Assembly: GCA_020746835.1 (NCBI GenBank)
Contig: JAGPNK010000006.1
Coordinates: 1,984,001-2,048,000 of the forward strand
DNA length: 64,000 nucleotides
Origin: Stachybotrys elegans
Taxonomy: Eukaryota > Ascomycota > Sordariomycetes > Hypocreales > Stachybotryaceae
Reading direction: 5' to 3'
The position numbers and the translations under genes are program-made. Position 1 is the first letter of the stretch. Each line of letters opens with the position of its first letter. This document shows, piece by piece, positions 1 through 12,152 of this stretch. Below the pieces are notes generated by a model, which saw only the letters and a program-made list of their open reading frames with translations, made no database searches and had not been told where the DNA came from.

Positions 1-1961
1 CCTTGCTTAGGCTATCGCTATCAGTTATGGGGGGGTCTGGGGCCGGGCTTGAACGAGCCATGTACACTCCGAGTACAGATGAGGTTGCCTACCTTGTCCA
101 GAGGGCCTTTGGGCCTACGCGCCGGGCATGGCTTGGTGCGCCGCCGGGTTTAGCGCGACTGGGGGAACGGCAATCCGACATTGCATTGTGCGCGTGCGTG
201 TATGCCTGCGGCGCCCGCCAATACGCCGTGTGTGTGTGTGTCTGGGTAACTGGGTGCGGAAGCGTTCAGGCAGCAGGCCAGTGAGTGATAATTCATCTCT
301 GTGGGGGAAGTATTGATGCCACTGCTGACCCTCGCTGCCGCGTGATGTGGGCTGTGCCTCACCGTTGATAAGGAAGTGATTCACCTCAGTGGCCAGCAGG
401 TTGTCCGAGCCGACAAACCGCCAGGGAGCCGACATTGATAGCACCAAGGGAATGGGACACACCATGCCATGCGACGCTACCTGCCAAGGTGCCCGGCATG
501 ATAGCTGTATCTGGACGCGCCTCATAGGCGCTTGTCAATCAGTTGAACCTTATTTGCTTATATTCCCTCCACCAAACCACAGGCGAGCCGTGGATATACC
601 AATGTCCTTCAGTGGCGTTGCGATAGCTTGTTCGTCCCGAGTCGTCGTCATGTCTTGAATCCGAAGCCAAGAGATCTGCGCGTAGAAGCGGTTTAAACGT
701 CATGGCTACCTTGTCTGCCCAGACGGGAGGCGGGACGGGCGCCCATATCAGCTTGGGCAGGTGCTTCCTCGCCTGTTGTCTTGGCTGCAGTCAAGCTTTT
801 TTAAAATTCTCGGCGTGCTTGGTATGATCTCTTGGCCTTAGATCAAGCTTTGCCAGGACTCCCGGCACCACGGCGCATCTCTTGGCCTGTATCACCCTGT
901 CGTTGGCTGTTGTCAAATGCACGAATATCGCCATCATACCGCCATCATCCCGCCATCCTCGGCGTCGATTGTCAACCTCGGTCCCAGACAGGAGTCAACC
1001 AACCTGGAGGCGGTACGTACACAGGCGCTGCGCGCTGCCTGGACACAAGTTCCTCGGCTAGCCCAATTGGTATTCTGGCTGTCCCTCTTCCCCCTGTGGA
1101 TGTGTTCCGCGCGCGCCCTGATCTGGCCCTGAGGCGCATTTATTGGTTCGATTGTGCATGTGGCTGAAATAGCCATTTGAAGCACGTCGAGGCAAGCTGA
1201 GGCGATCTAGGCAAAGGTAGGTAGGTGCTCTGAAAATCTGGCCGCCACAATGACGGTCGCACAATGCACAGTCTCCCCCCCTCTCCTTTGCTGCTCAATC
1301 TTACATCTAGGTGCTGATGCATCCCGCCACGACTGTCGCGTTCGAGTAAGACGTCCGCTGCTAAATAATGGGACATGGTCGCGTGGAGAGAGGCGCTGCG
1401 GGCAATAGCCCATTCTTGTTCAGTGGTCCCTTCTCAAAATAACGAGGGAACGCGGAACGCGCATGACACGGACGTGACTTGGAGAGTACTTGGAGCAGCC
1501 TCAACAACGTCTACGGGGTGCCCGATCCCGAGATATAGAGGAGGGCGATTCCACATAGCCGCGATAGGTACGAGGCTCCTGGTTGGCTGTTGCCAAGCCT
1601 TATCTACGGGTGTCGGGGTATGCGAGGTGCATGGATTCTCTCGGCCCACGGTCCACAGGAATCAGACAAGCAGGGCCCCCCGGTTGCCAAGATGCGGTGG
1701 GCTTGGGTACGATGGTGAGGCAGACTACATTCGACGCATCTTCCAACGAGCTTCTGAGCCATCCACCTTCCGTCCTGGGAAGCTAGCTTGGATTCTTCTG
1801 GCTCTCTGATTTGCATAGCGCTCTTCGGGCAATGTCTAGATTCGTCATAGTGCACACGATGTGCTTACGGCTCCACCGCTGCGAGTCTCTGTACGACGCT
1901 TGACAGTACGGATATTCGATGCTAAGCACTGTGGTTCTGTCTGAGCTGACCATCGCTTCAG

Positions 1962-1982
1962 GTCAGTCAGTCAGTCAGTCAG
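1962..1982. repeat. (GTCA)5 microsatellite
   Basis: Five tandem GTCA units in the intergenic desert. No further structure is visible around it. Confidence 0.9.
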
Positions 1983-4900
1983 GCCAGGCGTGCCAGCCCT
2001 TGGTGGCAAGATGGGGAAACGCCACTGGCATGTTTTTCGACATCTCGAGATATCACAACCTACCCATGAGGCCGAACGACAAGAGACGATTGTGGAGAGA
2101 GCAAGGGTCAAAGCCCATGAGACCTCCGAAGAGGGATGGTTGTCCCCCTCGCTCTTGGCTCTGCAAGCAAGCGTATGGTATGTACAATAATTCACATCCT
2201 GCTTGACCCCTCCCGGCTTGGCTGGAGTTGCACCCTGTACCCTGTTTCGCGCAGCTGGGTGGCACCATCAGACATCTTCAGAGAGGATCGACCTTCAGCT
2301 CAACCAGCGCGCGGCATGCGCTAGAAGCAAGACAAGTCTTCTAGAAACTCAGCATCCAGCGGATTTCCCCCATTCTTTTGCCTGTGGCTCCGCGAGCTTT
2401 CCGCAGCACACTAAACTCTGCTCGTCGGGTAATATGGGAATGCCGCTGCCTTCCGCTGCTTGCCGGCGTCATGGTTCTACCCCGGGCAGCTCTGCATTTT
2501 TCTCTCTCTCTCTCTCACTAGCGTGGCCGGCCACTTACGATTGCGGCTAAGGGTAGTTAGGGCGTTGGTGATAACCTCACGTCGTCAGAGGGAACGATTG
2601 TCTTGCAGCTTGCGCAACGCGATAGATGTGTATCAGGATTTGCCATAAACTTGGAGCAAATAGTGGCAAGCTTCCCCGCAAAGCAGAAGCAGCCGTTGAT
2701 GCCCGGGGCTTGGTAGCGATTCCCCATACAAAACACCACACCGTCTGGCCCATCCTAGCATTTCAACACGTAATGAGAACCTTTGAGAAGGCCTCTGCTC
2801 CGCGACACGGCTCGAGGGACGAACGGGTAGGGATTCTTCCCCAGACTGCCCACTGAAGAAGCTACAAACTTTTACGTGATGAGTGGCGATGGTCTTTGGG
2901 CGTGAAGTAATTAGGTCGAACTTGATCCGACTCAACATACATACATACAGGAACCACAAGCGCTGCCACCCGTATACCCGTGGCTGGACTCGCCATGTTA
3001 CGCCAAATGCGTGCTTCGATCGACGCTGACTGACCTACAAGAGGCTAGCCAGAAGAACAGTCCAGCGACAATAGACTGACTCGTTTGTGCCTGCTCTTTG
3101 GCGCCCAGAAGACACATGGCGTGTGAAGAATTTTCCCCCCTCCCCATCGCACCGAGAGGCATTTCTTTGTGCGCATGTCTCTATTTCCTATGCGACACCA
3201 AAACTATTCAGACTAGACCGGCCTCTGTCAGGGTCGAGATCCTCCTCGAATACCCTACGACCAACGGCGTTATCGACTTGGACCTCGATCCGTACTGTGC
3301 ATCATGGTACTCGAGCGTTTATCCACCTTGCACTCACGCACTGACCAGGCCTCGGGCAACTCATCACACATTCATAACTGTCATGAGAGACGAGACCCGC
3401 TGCCTCGAGCGATATGGGAAATGATCCCAAGGGTTAGTTAGCCCGAGAAAGAACCCGGGGCTATAGAGGGCGTGTGGGGAGAAAGATTTGATGCCCGTCA
3501 TCCATCGGCAGCAATGCGGCTGTGCAGAGCGACAAGTTGACAAGCTTCAAAGGACAATCGCCAGTTCCCGATCCAAAGGATCAAGTCGCCAAGCTGGAAC
3601 TAGGCTAGACAGCCACATATACAACGGAACCTTTGACGTCTGACTGCTAGCCCGGCGAGTAGGAGGGGCGGCATGCAAACCGTAGTGACCGGATCTCGTC
3701 CGCCCGATTGTACATTAGCACAGGCGGGAGGCGTATATTGCCGATGGATTGATACGGCTTGGCATGATGAATCAAACAGGGCTAGACAAGCCATGGATTG
3801 ACACAGACCCCATCTTCACGGCTGAAGGGGGGTAAGTTGGCCATGTGTTCCACGTCGACACATTTCATCATCAGATATTATCAGGTGTTATCAGAGCTTC
3901 TGGAAACCCAGACCCTCCTGTCGCCACCTCACCTATCCTGTGGATATCCGCATATGCGTCCCCCGGTCATCATGATACTGACCTAGTGGTGTCTGTGGCG
4001 ATGGCGCGTTTCCCTCACGCGCTTATTCTAGCACAGCGTGGAGCAAACCAAGATTGGGCAAATACCCAGCATGAGAAGACGCCTCGAGGGCTTCAGACGA
4101 AGGACCCTTAAAAACGCACCTGGTCAAGCAGCTGAGGGGAGATGGGGGGAACCGTTGTACCCCCTGACTCGTCAAGTGCCCGCTCCACTGGCTGCACGTC
4201 CACGCAAGCACGCGAGCAGGGTCTAGCTCCCACAATAGCCTTGCTGTCTCTTATTGTTGGGAACGACGGCCTCTGGTTCACCAGTGAAAGCCACTGGTAA
4301 TGGTAGAAGCCTGGCATGTTTTGTCTGGCCGAGCCGGGTCCGGCAACAATCTCCCGGACCGGAACATGCCGGCGCGGTCGCATGCAGACGCATCGTAGCC
4401 ATTCGGCGATATTCACTAGCTCTTGCGCCGATGGCTAGTGATACAGCCTTGTGCTGTAGCCTCGGATAGCCTGCAACCAGCAGTCGGTATGACCCTTTGG
4501 GTCCTGTATTGGCGGATCGTGCCGTAGCCCTGTTCCCTTCTCCCAGTCAGCTCTTCAGCTCGAGGGGGAAGAAACTCCAGGTCAGTGCGGGCTTTTCCCA
4601 AAAGGAGAAGCCATGTCCTGATAATGGCGCGATTCGCTGCGTGATTGGTCTCTGCGCAGTGTCAGTCTGTCTAAGTATCATTCTCGGCCGGGCACCTATG
4701 AGTGCTAATCTGATGCTCGTACGAATGCAGAATGGATCTCGGCAACTCCGTACGCTATGTGCAGAGTGGGAGCATGCCCACCTTGGAATGCTCAGCTCAA
4801 ACGAGATGGAGGTAGGGAAAGCCGACGATGGTCTTATCTCAAGTTGCGTTGGATGTTGAGGCATGCCGAAGACCCCTCGGCCCAGGGCCGTAAAGAATTC

Positions 4901-4985
4901 AGCAACAGGACATGAAGAGGCAAAGTCACACCTGTCCCATCGACCATCCCTTAATGTCAAGAACAACATGCTAGGGGACTCATTC

Positions 4986-5009
4986 GCGCACGCCGTTGAC
5001 GGCGTGCGC
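4986..5009. other. Perfect palindrome, 11-bp arms
   Basis: The left arm 4986-4996 (GCGCACGCCGT) is exactly complementary to the right arm 4999-5009, with a 2-nt centre (TG). It is GC-rich and would form a strong hairpin or cruciform. It lies inside the gene desert with no gene nearby, so its role is unknown. Confidence 0.85.
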
Positions 5010-8000
5010 ATTGCTCTGCTCCGTCTCTCTTGTCCTTGTTTAGTCGGCGCACCGTTTCTGCCTTGTTACCTTTACAGACGATATTCTGACCAGTCGAGCA
5101 GCAACAGTAGCTCGGGCAGCGGTCACTTTCTTTCATCTGATGGTATTAAGTAGAGGAACTTCTGCAATCCAAGCCCTAGACTAATGGGCGACTATAAACC
5201 ACTTATCACGAGACCTACGTCCCACAAGATTTACCGACCTTCCTTCGCAAGCATCGCCTCGTCTGACGGTGCCTGTCGGGGAGGAACACGGCTTCGACCA
5301 TGGTGTGCGATATCATGATATGTCGACTTCCTACGAGGCATATACAAGTGGTGCTGCAGGCTCATCCGTTACCCCCGAAGCGCGAGGGACAAGAGCCTCA
5401 CACCTGAACTAGCATGAGTTCCGACGGAGGTAGTGTAAATGGTGATTTTATATCAGTTAAAACCGAGGGGTACTCGATACAGCCGCAGATAGCAGCACAA
5501 GTTGGAATTCTGCCACCAACGTCAACAGCTCCGGCCCCAAGCCCAGGTGTCCGATGAGATGGAACCGACCGTATGGCGATGGCAAGGACACGCTGGGATG
5601 CTACGGCTCGCAAGTGGCGGCTGACGGGAAGACGTGCTTCTTCTCCGATGTAAGGGTTGCAGCGCCTCGGTCTCGCATCTTCGCCTCCTCAAAACACACG
5701 CTGACGAGCGGGGTGTACACACATCGCGTCTACTAACCGTAGGTCCCCTGACTGCATACACATGCGTGGATGTGATTGGCGCTGCTGCCGCCGCTACCGC
5801 TGCTGCCTCATTGTTCTCTGGCTCCGGTCAATGTGAGAATCTGATGATCCCTTCATTGAGTCTGTTCTTAGTCCTGTGGGCAACAGGGCGGCAATAATTT
5901 GTTGCCTCCCTCGCTACACGCACCAGCTCTATCACAAGGGATGTTGCTGTTTTACGGCGGGAGGTGTGCTGCGTGCTGTAGCAAGGGGGCTGGCGAAGCA
6001 CAATGACTTGGAGATGCGAGGCCGCTTACTTGAAGCTCGCGCTGAGAAACCCTGGAGGGTGTTTGGATCATGTGCTGGATATTGTGCTTGAACACCAAGG
6101 CCTTCTTGTAAGCTTGGGCGTGAACATATGCCGGTCGCGCAATGAGAGCGGATAATGTAGAAGACTTTGATCTTGATGACCATATGCAAGGCTTCCGATG
6201 AAGATGAGAAGTAGTCTCAGTATGAGTATGAGTCTTGAGCAGTCTGAAGGCTCGCTTCCAGAAGAGCCTCGGGGCTCAGTGCTGGTGGGCTTGTTGTGCC
6301 AGCTCACTCAACTCTCAGTGAATCTAGATCAGCCATCACGGTCAGCAGTAAGGGTAGTACCAAATACTATGGCAACCAGAAAAAGACAGAAAAAATAGAC
6401 AGAGGCAACTGTGAGGCCACCGTCGAGCTACCTTACAGAGTAACCAAAGCGCGGAACAGCAAGGAGCAGAGCTCAGACGATGAGTACAATTCATGGATCC
6501 CTTGCCGGTATTTGATTCGCGTTGGGATATCGCCCTGGGGGACCGAGGCAACTATCTTCAAAGCAGCCGTCTACATAGCATGTGTGTATATTGCAGAATC
6601 AGTTGGGATTCCAACTTCGCCCACGCTCACTTCATTCAATATCTAGCCATTGTTGAAAACATAAGCAAACAGACTGCCTCTACAGTTTCGCCGGTCTGTA
6701 TAGCTTGCCATGTTATAGTAGTCGACAAGATTGGTGGATTTTTTCTTATCCGTTTAGGGTTTGTCAATATCCCTGGTTACAGTCTTGAGCGTCAGATCGA
6801 CTCACAGGATGAAAGCAATCTATAGATCTCTCTTCCTCATGGATCAAAGACAGATATCAGTGCAAGTTGAGATGACAGCCAGTCGTCATTCATTCGGGAC
6901 TAATGGAGTATAGAAGTGACGCAAGTTCTCATATATTGTGATGATGAGAAGAAGTGTGCCGTCCGAGATTGAAGAAGCAGCAGCAACAAGGGCCAATAAA
7001 GCTAATGGACAGCAAGGACGGCCTCACAGATTGCATACCTGTGGATGGGATTAAGCCACATATAAGATGTGCAGAAAAGCGATATGTTAATGGACACCCT
7101 CCGTCTTCCCGGGTCCACCTAGCCCGCGATGGCGTGACGAGAGGTGCGTATCATGCTTGGGATAATGAAAAATGACGGCAATGCCAACGAAGGTGGTTGG
7201 CAATCCAAGAAGCAGAATGCGATCTGATGACTGCTGGTTCGAGCGATGAGCAATCCGACATTCAAAGTCGGGGGGCCCATACCGGAGTCGAATTCACACC
7301 AGACAAAATGACGGTATGCTCTGCTTTGCTCGGTGACTGATTGCCAGACAATATTGGTAGGGCTGGAGAACATTGTTAAGTGGCAGTTTGCATCATCCAT
7401 GCCAGACGTAATAGCACTGGCCCTGTAGACTGGCGATACGAAAGGTTAACATGGAGGTAGACCCAGGACTTCCCTGGGTCCAGGCAGGCTGACGAGGCGA
7501 CAATGGTCAAATGGATGGGCAGCAATCGAGTTCCTTGCCTATAAGGTATATGGTGTGAAGTCCAGTTTATTGCTCGAATGAAGGTATGCTATCTGAAGGG
7601 CCGACGCCCCCTCTGCTGTAAAGCTGCAATCACAGCACTGCTGTGAGTAACATTCGAGGAGGCCGAATACAACGCATGCCCGAGATGAGCGGGCTATCCT
7701 CCCAGCTGTCCCCTTACATGTCCCCTCCACCTCCGTGGATAGATGAATATCTCTTCGGCCACTACCACCACCTTGTCCGCATCTCAAAAGCCATAGACAG
7801 CTGAATAGGTAGCAGACCAATAACTCCGTGTGAATGGGTAGGTAAATCAGGGAATCGGCGTTTTTGTACTCCAGCCATGAGGCAAGCAGCAGGGTCGCTT
7901 TCCATCGTCTCTGCGCTGCCAACTGCGTGTTTTTGCTCCCCGCATCTTTTGTCATCATACACGCTTGCTGGAGGCGTCAAGGCACGCTGGCCCCCAGGCC

Positions 8001-8132
8001 CCCAGACTTTGTTCTCATATTCCTTCATCCTTGGGCAAAATTATCGTAACAGGACGTCGCAAACAGTACACTCCGCCGTCAGCCCACCCGCGCCTCGGAT
8101 TGCCTCGGCAGCGAAGTTCTTTTTTGGATTAT

Positions 8133-8620
8133 TTAGCCGAGGAGAGCGGCACCACCGGACTCGACGGCCTCAATCTCGGCCAGATCAATGCGGGTGCGAC
8201 GGAAACGAGAGGGGAGCTCGGAGACGTCAAAGAAGGTGCCGGCAGGGGCGGTGACGGGGCCGAGGTTGGAGCCAGAGGTGCCGCCAATGCCGCTCTCACC
8301 ACGAATGGTCTTCTGGAGAGGGCCGTGCTGCTGGGCGTGGTCACGGTAGGAGCTGAAGGAGGTGTGTCGGGAGTTTCCGGAGTTGCCGTAGGCAGAGAAG
8401 GACTCGGGAAGCTTGCCGTCGGGAGAGGCAGGGTGAGGCTGAGGAGAGTGGTCGATGTTGGCTGGTGAGAGAGGGCGACAGGTCAGTAAGGGCACGGCAG
8501 CAAAGAGAACCGAGAACCGAGGCTGTACATACCAGGGATGGTTCGGGGACCGAGGAACTTGATGAGAGGCGTGCGCTCGGCGTGAGCAGCAGCCTGGCGG
8601 AGAACTCGAGTGGCGTACAT
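8133..8620 (-). CDS. KGD4: 2-oxoglutarate dehydrogenase subunit Kgd4 / Ymr31 (MRPS36 family)
   Basis: Small mitochondrial subunit that tethers E3 to the E1-E2 core of 2-oxoglutarate dehydrogenase; older annotations call it a mitochondrial 37S ribosomal protein. Two exons: 8533-8620 and 8133-8461, with a 71-nt intron (donor GTATGT, acceptor CAG). The join gives 138 residues, close to the family's usual size. The N-terminus (MYATRVLRQAAAHAERTPLI) is basic and hydroxylated like a mitochondrial presequence and is followed by the conserved KFLGPRTIP segment. The splice restores IPANIDHSPQPHPASP, another family motif. The C-terminal LPSRFRRTRIDLAEIEAVES matches the conserved segment that binds the complex. 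The ATG at 8620 is chosen because the conserved N-terminus begins there. Family assignment is recognition of motifs, not a search. Confidence 0.88.
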
Positions 8621-10818
8621 GGTGGGATGGTTGTGGATGGGATCGCGACGAGGAAGAATTGACGTAGTAGATGGGAAAGTGTGCAAAAAGAGAGAGAGGG
8701 TGTGTCGTGGTTGAAGCTTGGGCAACTTGGATGGAAGCTTGGACGGGCTCGGCTAGCTAGGATCGGGTCAAATCGGGAACGAGGCCAAAGCCAAGCAAGA
8801 AGACGATGGGTGGATGGATGGTGTTGAGTTGGTCCTACGAGGAATAAGAAGAGAAAAGGAAAATTGTATACGGCGAGGCACAGCGGAGAAGAAGGAGCAA
8901 GATGAGAGTTGGATAGAGGGAAGGAGGAGAGGGAGTTGGCCAGAGTTTAATTGTGGGATTGTTATGGTGTGGTTTTTTGGCAGGCTTATGACATGGTGCG
9001 ATGAGTAAATTTATTTAGAATTTTGCGTGTTTTTGCAGGCCAACAGCGCAAGCTTGATAAGGCAGTTTATCCATGGGGAGGCACGTGTGGTTCCCGGCCG
9101 ACGGCACCCACCGATGGGGACTTTGAGGAGGAGCCGCTTGGCCTGTATCGGGTCTAGACCGTGCGGCTCGCAGGAGGGCTGCAGGAGCAGGACAGCAGGA
9201 AGGGTTGGGGGAAGACGATTCGGCTTTTCTTAGTGGTGAGGCGGCGCCGAAGCCCCGTTAGAATGTGACGATTTCAGGCACCAAAACCTAGAGGGGGGGG
9301 GGAGGGGAAGCAACGCCCATCTGCCTCCCCCATGCCACCATTTTCCCCCTCAGCGTTTGTATTCCGAATCTCGGACATGTCCCCCCATCCTTCCCCCACA
9401 CCATCTTTCTGCCATCCTTCTGCTTGCAGGTTCCGGTGTGGCAAGCCATGGCGCCATGGTGGTGCCACACCTGCTCAGTGCCCAAGCTGGATAGACGGCT
9501 CCCACGGACAATCGGCAGGTTTCGAACTTCTATCGCTTGCGACTAGAGGCAGCCCGTCGTCTTTTTTTCCCTGCAGATGACAATACCGTCTTGGGCGGCT
9601 GTCTGTCAGAAGCAACCGAGGCAGGGCCTGTCAACTTGCCCTACGACCACTACATATGTATGCTAACATGTGCAGGTAGCTTTGCTGACCCGAGTTTAAG
9701 ATGTTGGCTATCAAAGAACGAAGAAAAAAACCACCACTAGTTCGACATCCCCAGACCCTGGTTTCCCCCGCAACACCACATCAGCTCCCAAGCAAAAGCA
9801 CCAACAAGGGCGGGCAATCGGACACATTTTGGGGACTCTCCCCTTGTCTCACCCGCCACCGAGTACAAGAAAACAGTCTGCATTCATCCCCTTTCTCTAT
9901 TTCCTGCTCACCTCGCCACCAGCTGTCAACCTTCCAAGATGTCTGCATATCATATAACATCGCGTTCGAGGCCGTCACGGCGTATGGTTGTTGTGCCCGG
10001 CATCTCCACGGAGGGTCCCATGCATGTGGCAAATATTATTCCATCTGGCTTGCAAGGGTTGGCATGTGACCCCCCTCCCCCCTCGGACACAATCGGACCT
10101 GCAGGCGCATGCATGCATGCATGGTGCTGTCTGGGCCGTATTCTTGTTTCGTCTGAACCTTTTATTCGACTTGCGTCGAGACCAGCAGAATTCTGCAGCT
10201 AAAGCTTCCCCAACACATTGCTCACCGCGTCTTCCCTCCTCGTGTCGACTCTGTCGACTCCGGCTTTCCCCGCGTGTGTCTCCCTCTGTGAAAACTCAAT
10301 TGTCTCATCCAAACCCCTCTATGCTATCCTCCGTTTGGCGCCAACACCGGCTTCTTCCCGGTCGGTCGGCTCCTGGCTAGAGGTAGTCCAAGAGTTAGCA
10401 CGGAATCAAGGTGGATGCGACTAAATTCTCGGTTCGGGGACAGGCGCCTTTGCCGCCGTTAACATCCCAGCCGCTTCGTGTTTAAATAATGCTGTCATTG
10501 TTATTGGCGACTGATATATTATATCGCGTTCACATGCAAAGTCTCCTTGCCGGGATCATGAGTCGGCCACAATTCTGCACGACAGCGATCGACGACGACG
10601 AAGACGGTACATCCACGACAGGCGCAAGTAGCAATGACGAATGAAATTAGATAACCATTGTCTATCCAATGTTAAAGGTATGTATGCACACTGAAATGAG
10701 GGTATCTAAAGTCATAAGTAATAAAACCAAATAGTTGTTACACGTTCTGATCGTAGCCCACGCCAGTGCTCAAAAGAATCGCGCGCAAGCAAACAGTAAG
10801 CAACAGGAGCATGCATCA
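8621..10818. other. Intergenic, no gene seen
   Basis: Upstream region of KGD4 and downstream region of the App1-like gene (both minus strand). It contains a G-run around 9290-9307 and a GCAT tetranucleotide tract. No reading frame with protein-like composition was found. Confidence 0.6.
10107..10122. repeat. (GCAT)4 tract
   Basis: Four tandem GCAT units, self-complementary, in the intergenic region. Confidence 0.85.
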
Positions 10819-12152
10819 TCAATCCAGGCCTACCGCGTGCTGGATAATGTCCAGGCACTCGCTAGGCTCCTCAAAGACATGCCATGCTTCCCGTGGGATA
10901 CCTTCGAATGCCTTCTCAAATCTCTCTGGCTCGTTCTTCTCCTTGATGCCCACCGCGGCAATATCCGTCACCTTGCGGATCAAGATCAGCCTGATCCATC
11001 CGGGGTGGGATTGATAACTGTTGCGCAACCCCCGGGTTAGCCTAACTCCACGATCTTTGCAAGGAGAGTGAGCAAGTGCGCTTACATTCGCCCGTATGCC
11101 TCTGGGTCCGACTGCGTTGAGTCGCCAATGGCGATAATCTTGCGCCTCGGCAGCCACGAGTGAATCTTGTCCATCCGGTCGACCTTGTACTCCTCCGTGG
11201 CCGTGGCCAGCGACGCGATCAGCCCCGCTATGGAGTTCCACGCGGGATCCCGCAGGATAAGCGTGCCTCCGGGGAAGTGGGTGTTGCGGAACTGACGGAG
11301 CATCGGGTAGAGCTGGTACGGCGAGGCCGAGAGGTAGAACCACGGCGTGTCGCGGGGGAGCAGCGCCTTGATAGACGCGTACAGCTCGGGCATGCCCTCT
11401 ACCGGCGTGGGCGGGTTTACAAATGTCTCTCGGATGATGCTCGTTGGGTCGCTCGTGAGGGTGATCTTTATGGTGTCGTCGATGTCTGCCGTTGTCAGTG
11501 CAACTGTACCACAATTTTGATGGTGGTGGTGGTGGTGGTGGCTGTGGTTGTCGTTTTACTTACCAGAGATAATGCTCCAGCCCTCTGGGCCGGCATAGAA
11601 GGTGTTCATCTGGAGCATGCCCTTCGTCGTTCGAGGGACCTTTGCTGTTGCCGTCACGACAGAGCCGGCGCGAACGTTGGACACATCGAGCACATCTGTC
11701 GAGAGTCCATTTATGCCTGTTGGACCAAGTTGAAGCTGCTTATCGACATGAGACACGTGCGTCTTTGCCAGCCTATTGACATCTGTTAGGAAAGGCAGAA
11801 GTCGCTCGCGGATTGCCTGGCGCTCCGCATCGTCATCTGCTAGACCCGCCAGTTCGGCAATGTAGGTGACGATGCCCGTCATGTTGTTGTCCGAGTGCTG
11901 CTTGAAGACGGCAGCCACGAACTCGGCTCGCCACTGGCCGTTGTCGGTCTGGAAGGCCGTGTTGTCGAGCAGCCACACGGCATCTTTACCGGTGACGTCC
12001 TTTCCGAAGGGGTTCCATTTGTTGATTCTGTCGACGAGGCTGCTACCAACGCGCTTCTTGGGCTGAGGGAGGGGAGCGTCTGGGTCGAGCACCGAGGATA
12101 CGGACTCGATTTCCGACTGTTCCCTCTTCCGTTCTCTTCTTTGCTGGAACAT
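10819..12152 (-). CDS. App1-type phosphatidate phosphatase (DUF2183)
   Basis: Probable Mg2+-dependent phosphatidate phosphatase of the App1 (actin patch protein) family, which dephosphorylates phosphatidic acid to diacylglycerol and is linked to endocytosis in yeast. Three exons: 11564-12152, 11086-11485, 10819-11017; introns have GTAAGT/CAG and GTAAGC/CAG borders. Product 395 residues. The first splice creates the haloacid-dehalogenase-type catalytic motif DIDDT at residues 197-201 (DxDxT), which neither exon encodes alone. Later family segments visible are WFYLSASPYQLYPMLRQF, HFPGGTLILRDPAW, KIIAIGDSTQSDPEAYGR and HPGWIRLILIRKVTDIA. The N-terminal half (about 195 residues) is the usual non-catalytic App1 region, but the protein is shorter than yeast App1 and lacks its long proline-rich tail. 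The start at 12152 is the first ATG of the open frame; an upstream exon cannot be excluded. Confidence 0.85.
11521..11541. repeat. (TGG)7 tract inside an intron
   Basis: Seven TGG units on the plus strand, CCA on the coding strand, inside intron 1 of the App1-like gene, just ahead of the exon that carries the catalytic DxDxT motif. Confidence 0.9.

Larger units (their letters stand above)
1..8132. other. Gene desert of about 8 kb
   Basis: No reading frame here has the length, composition or family motifs of a real protein; the longest (about 150 codons, 4547-5011 on the minus strand) looks like chance. I could not assemble a spliced model from the short frames. The region holds a GTCA tetranucleotide tract (1962-1982), a TC run near 2501-2517, and a GC-rich perfect palindrome (4986-5009). 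It could be a long upstream region of a gene to the left, a host for non-coding transcripts, or decayed DNA; the sequence does not decide. Confidence 0.6.

Noticed and set aside
4547..5011. 154-codon minus-strand frame in the gene desert
   Set aside because: Cys/Arg/Ser-rich, no conserved motif, and it spans the palindrome; typical chance frame.
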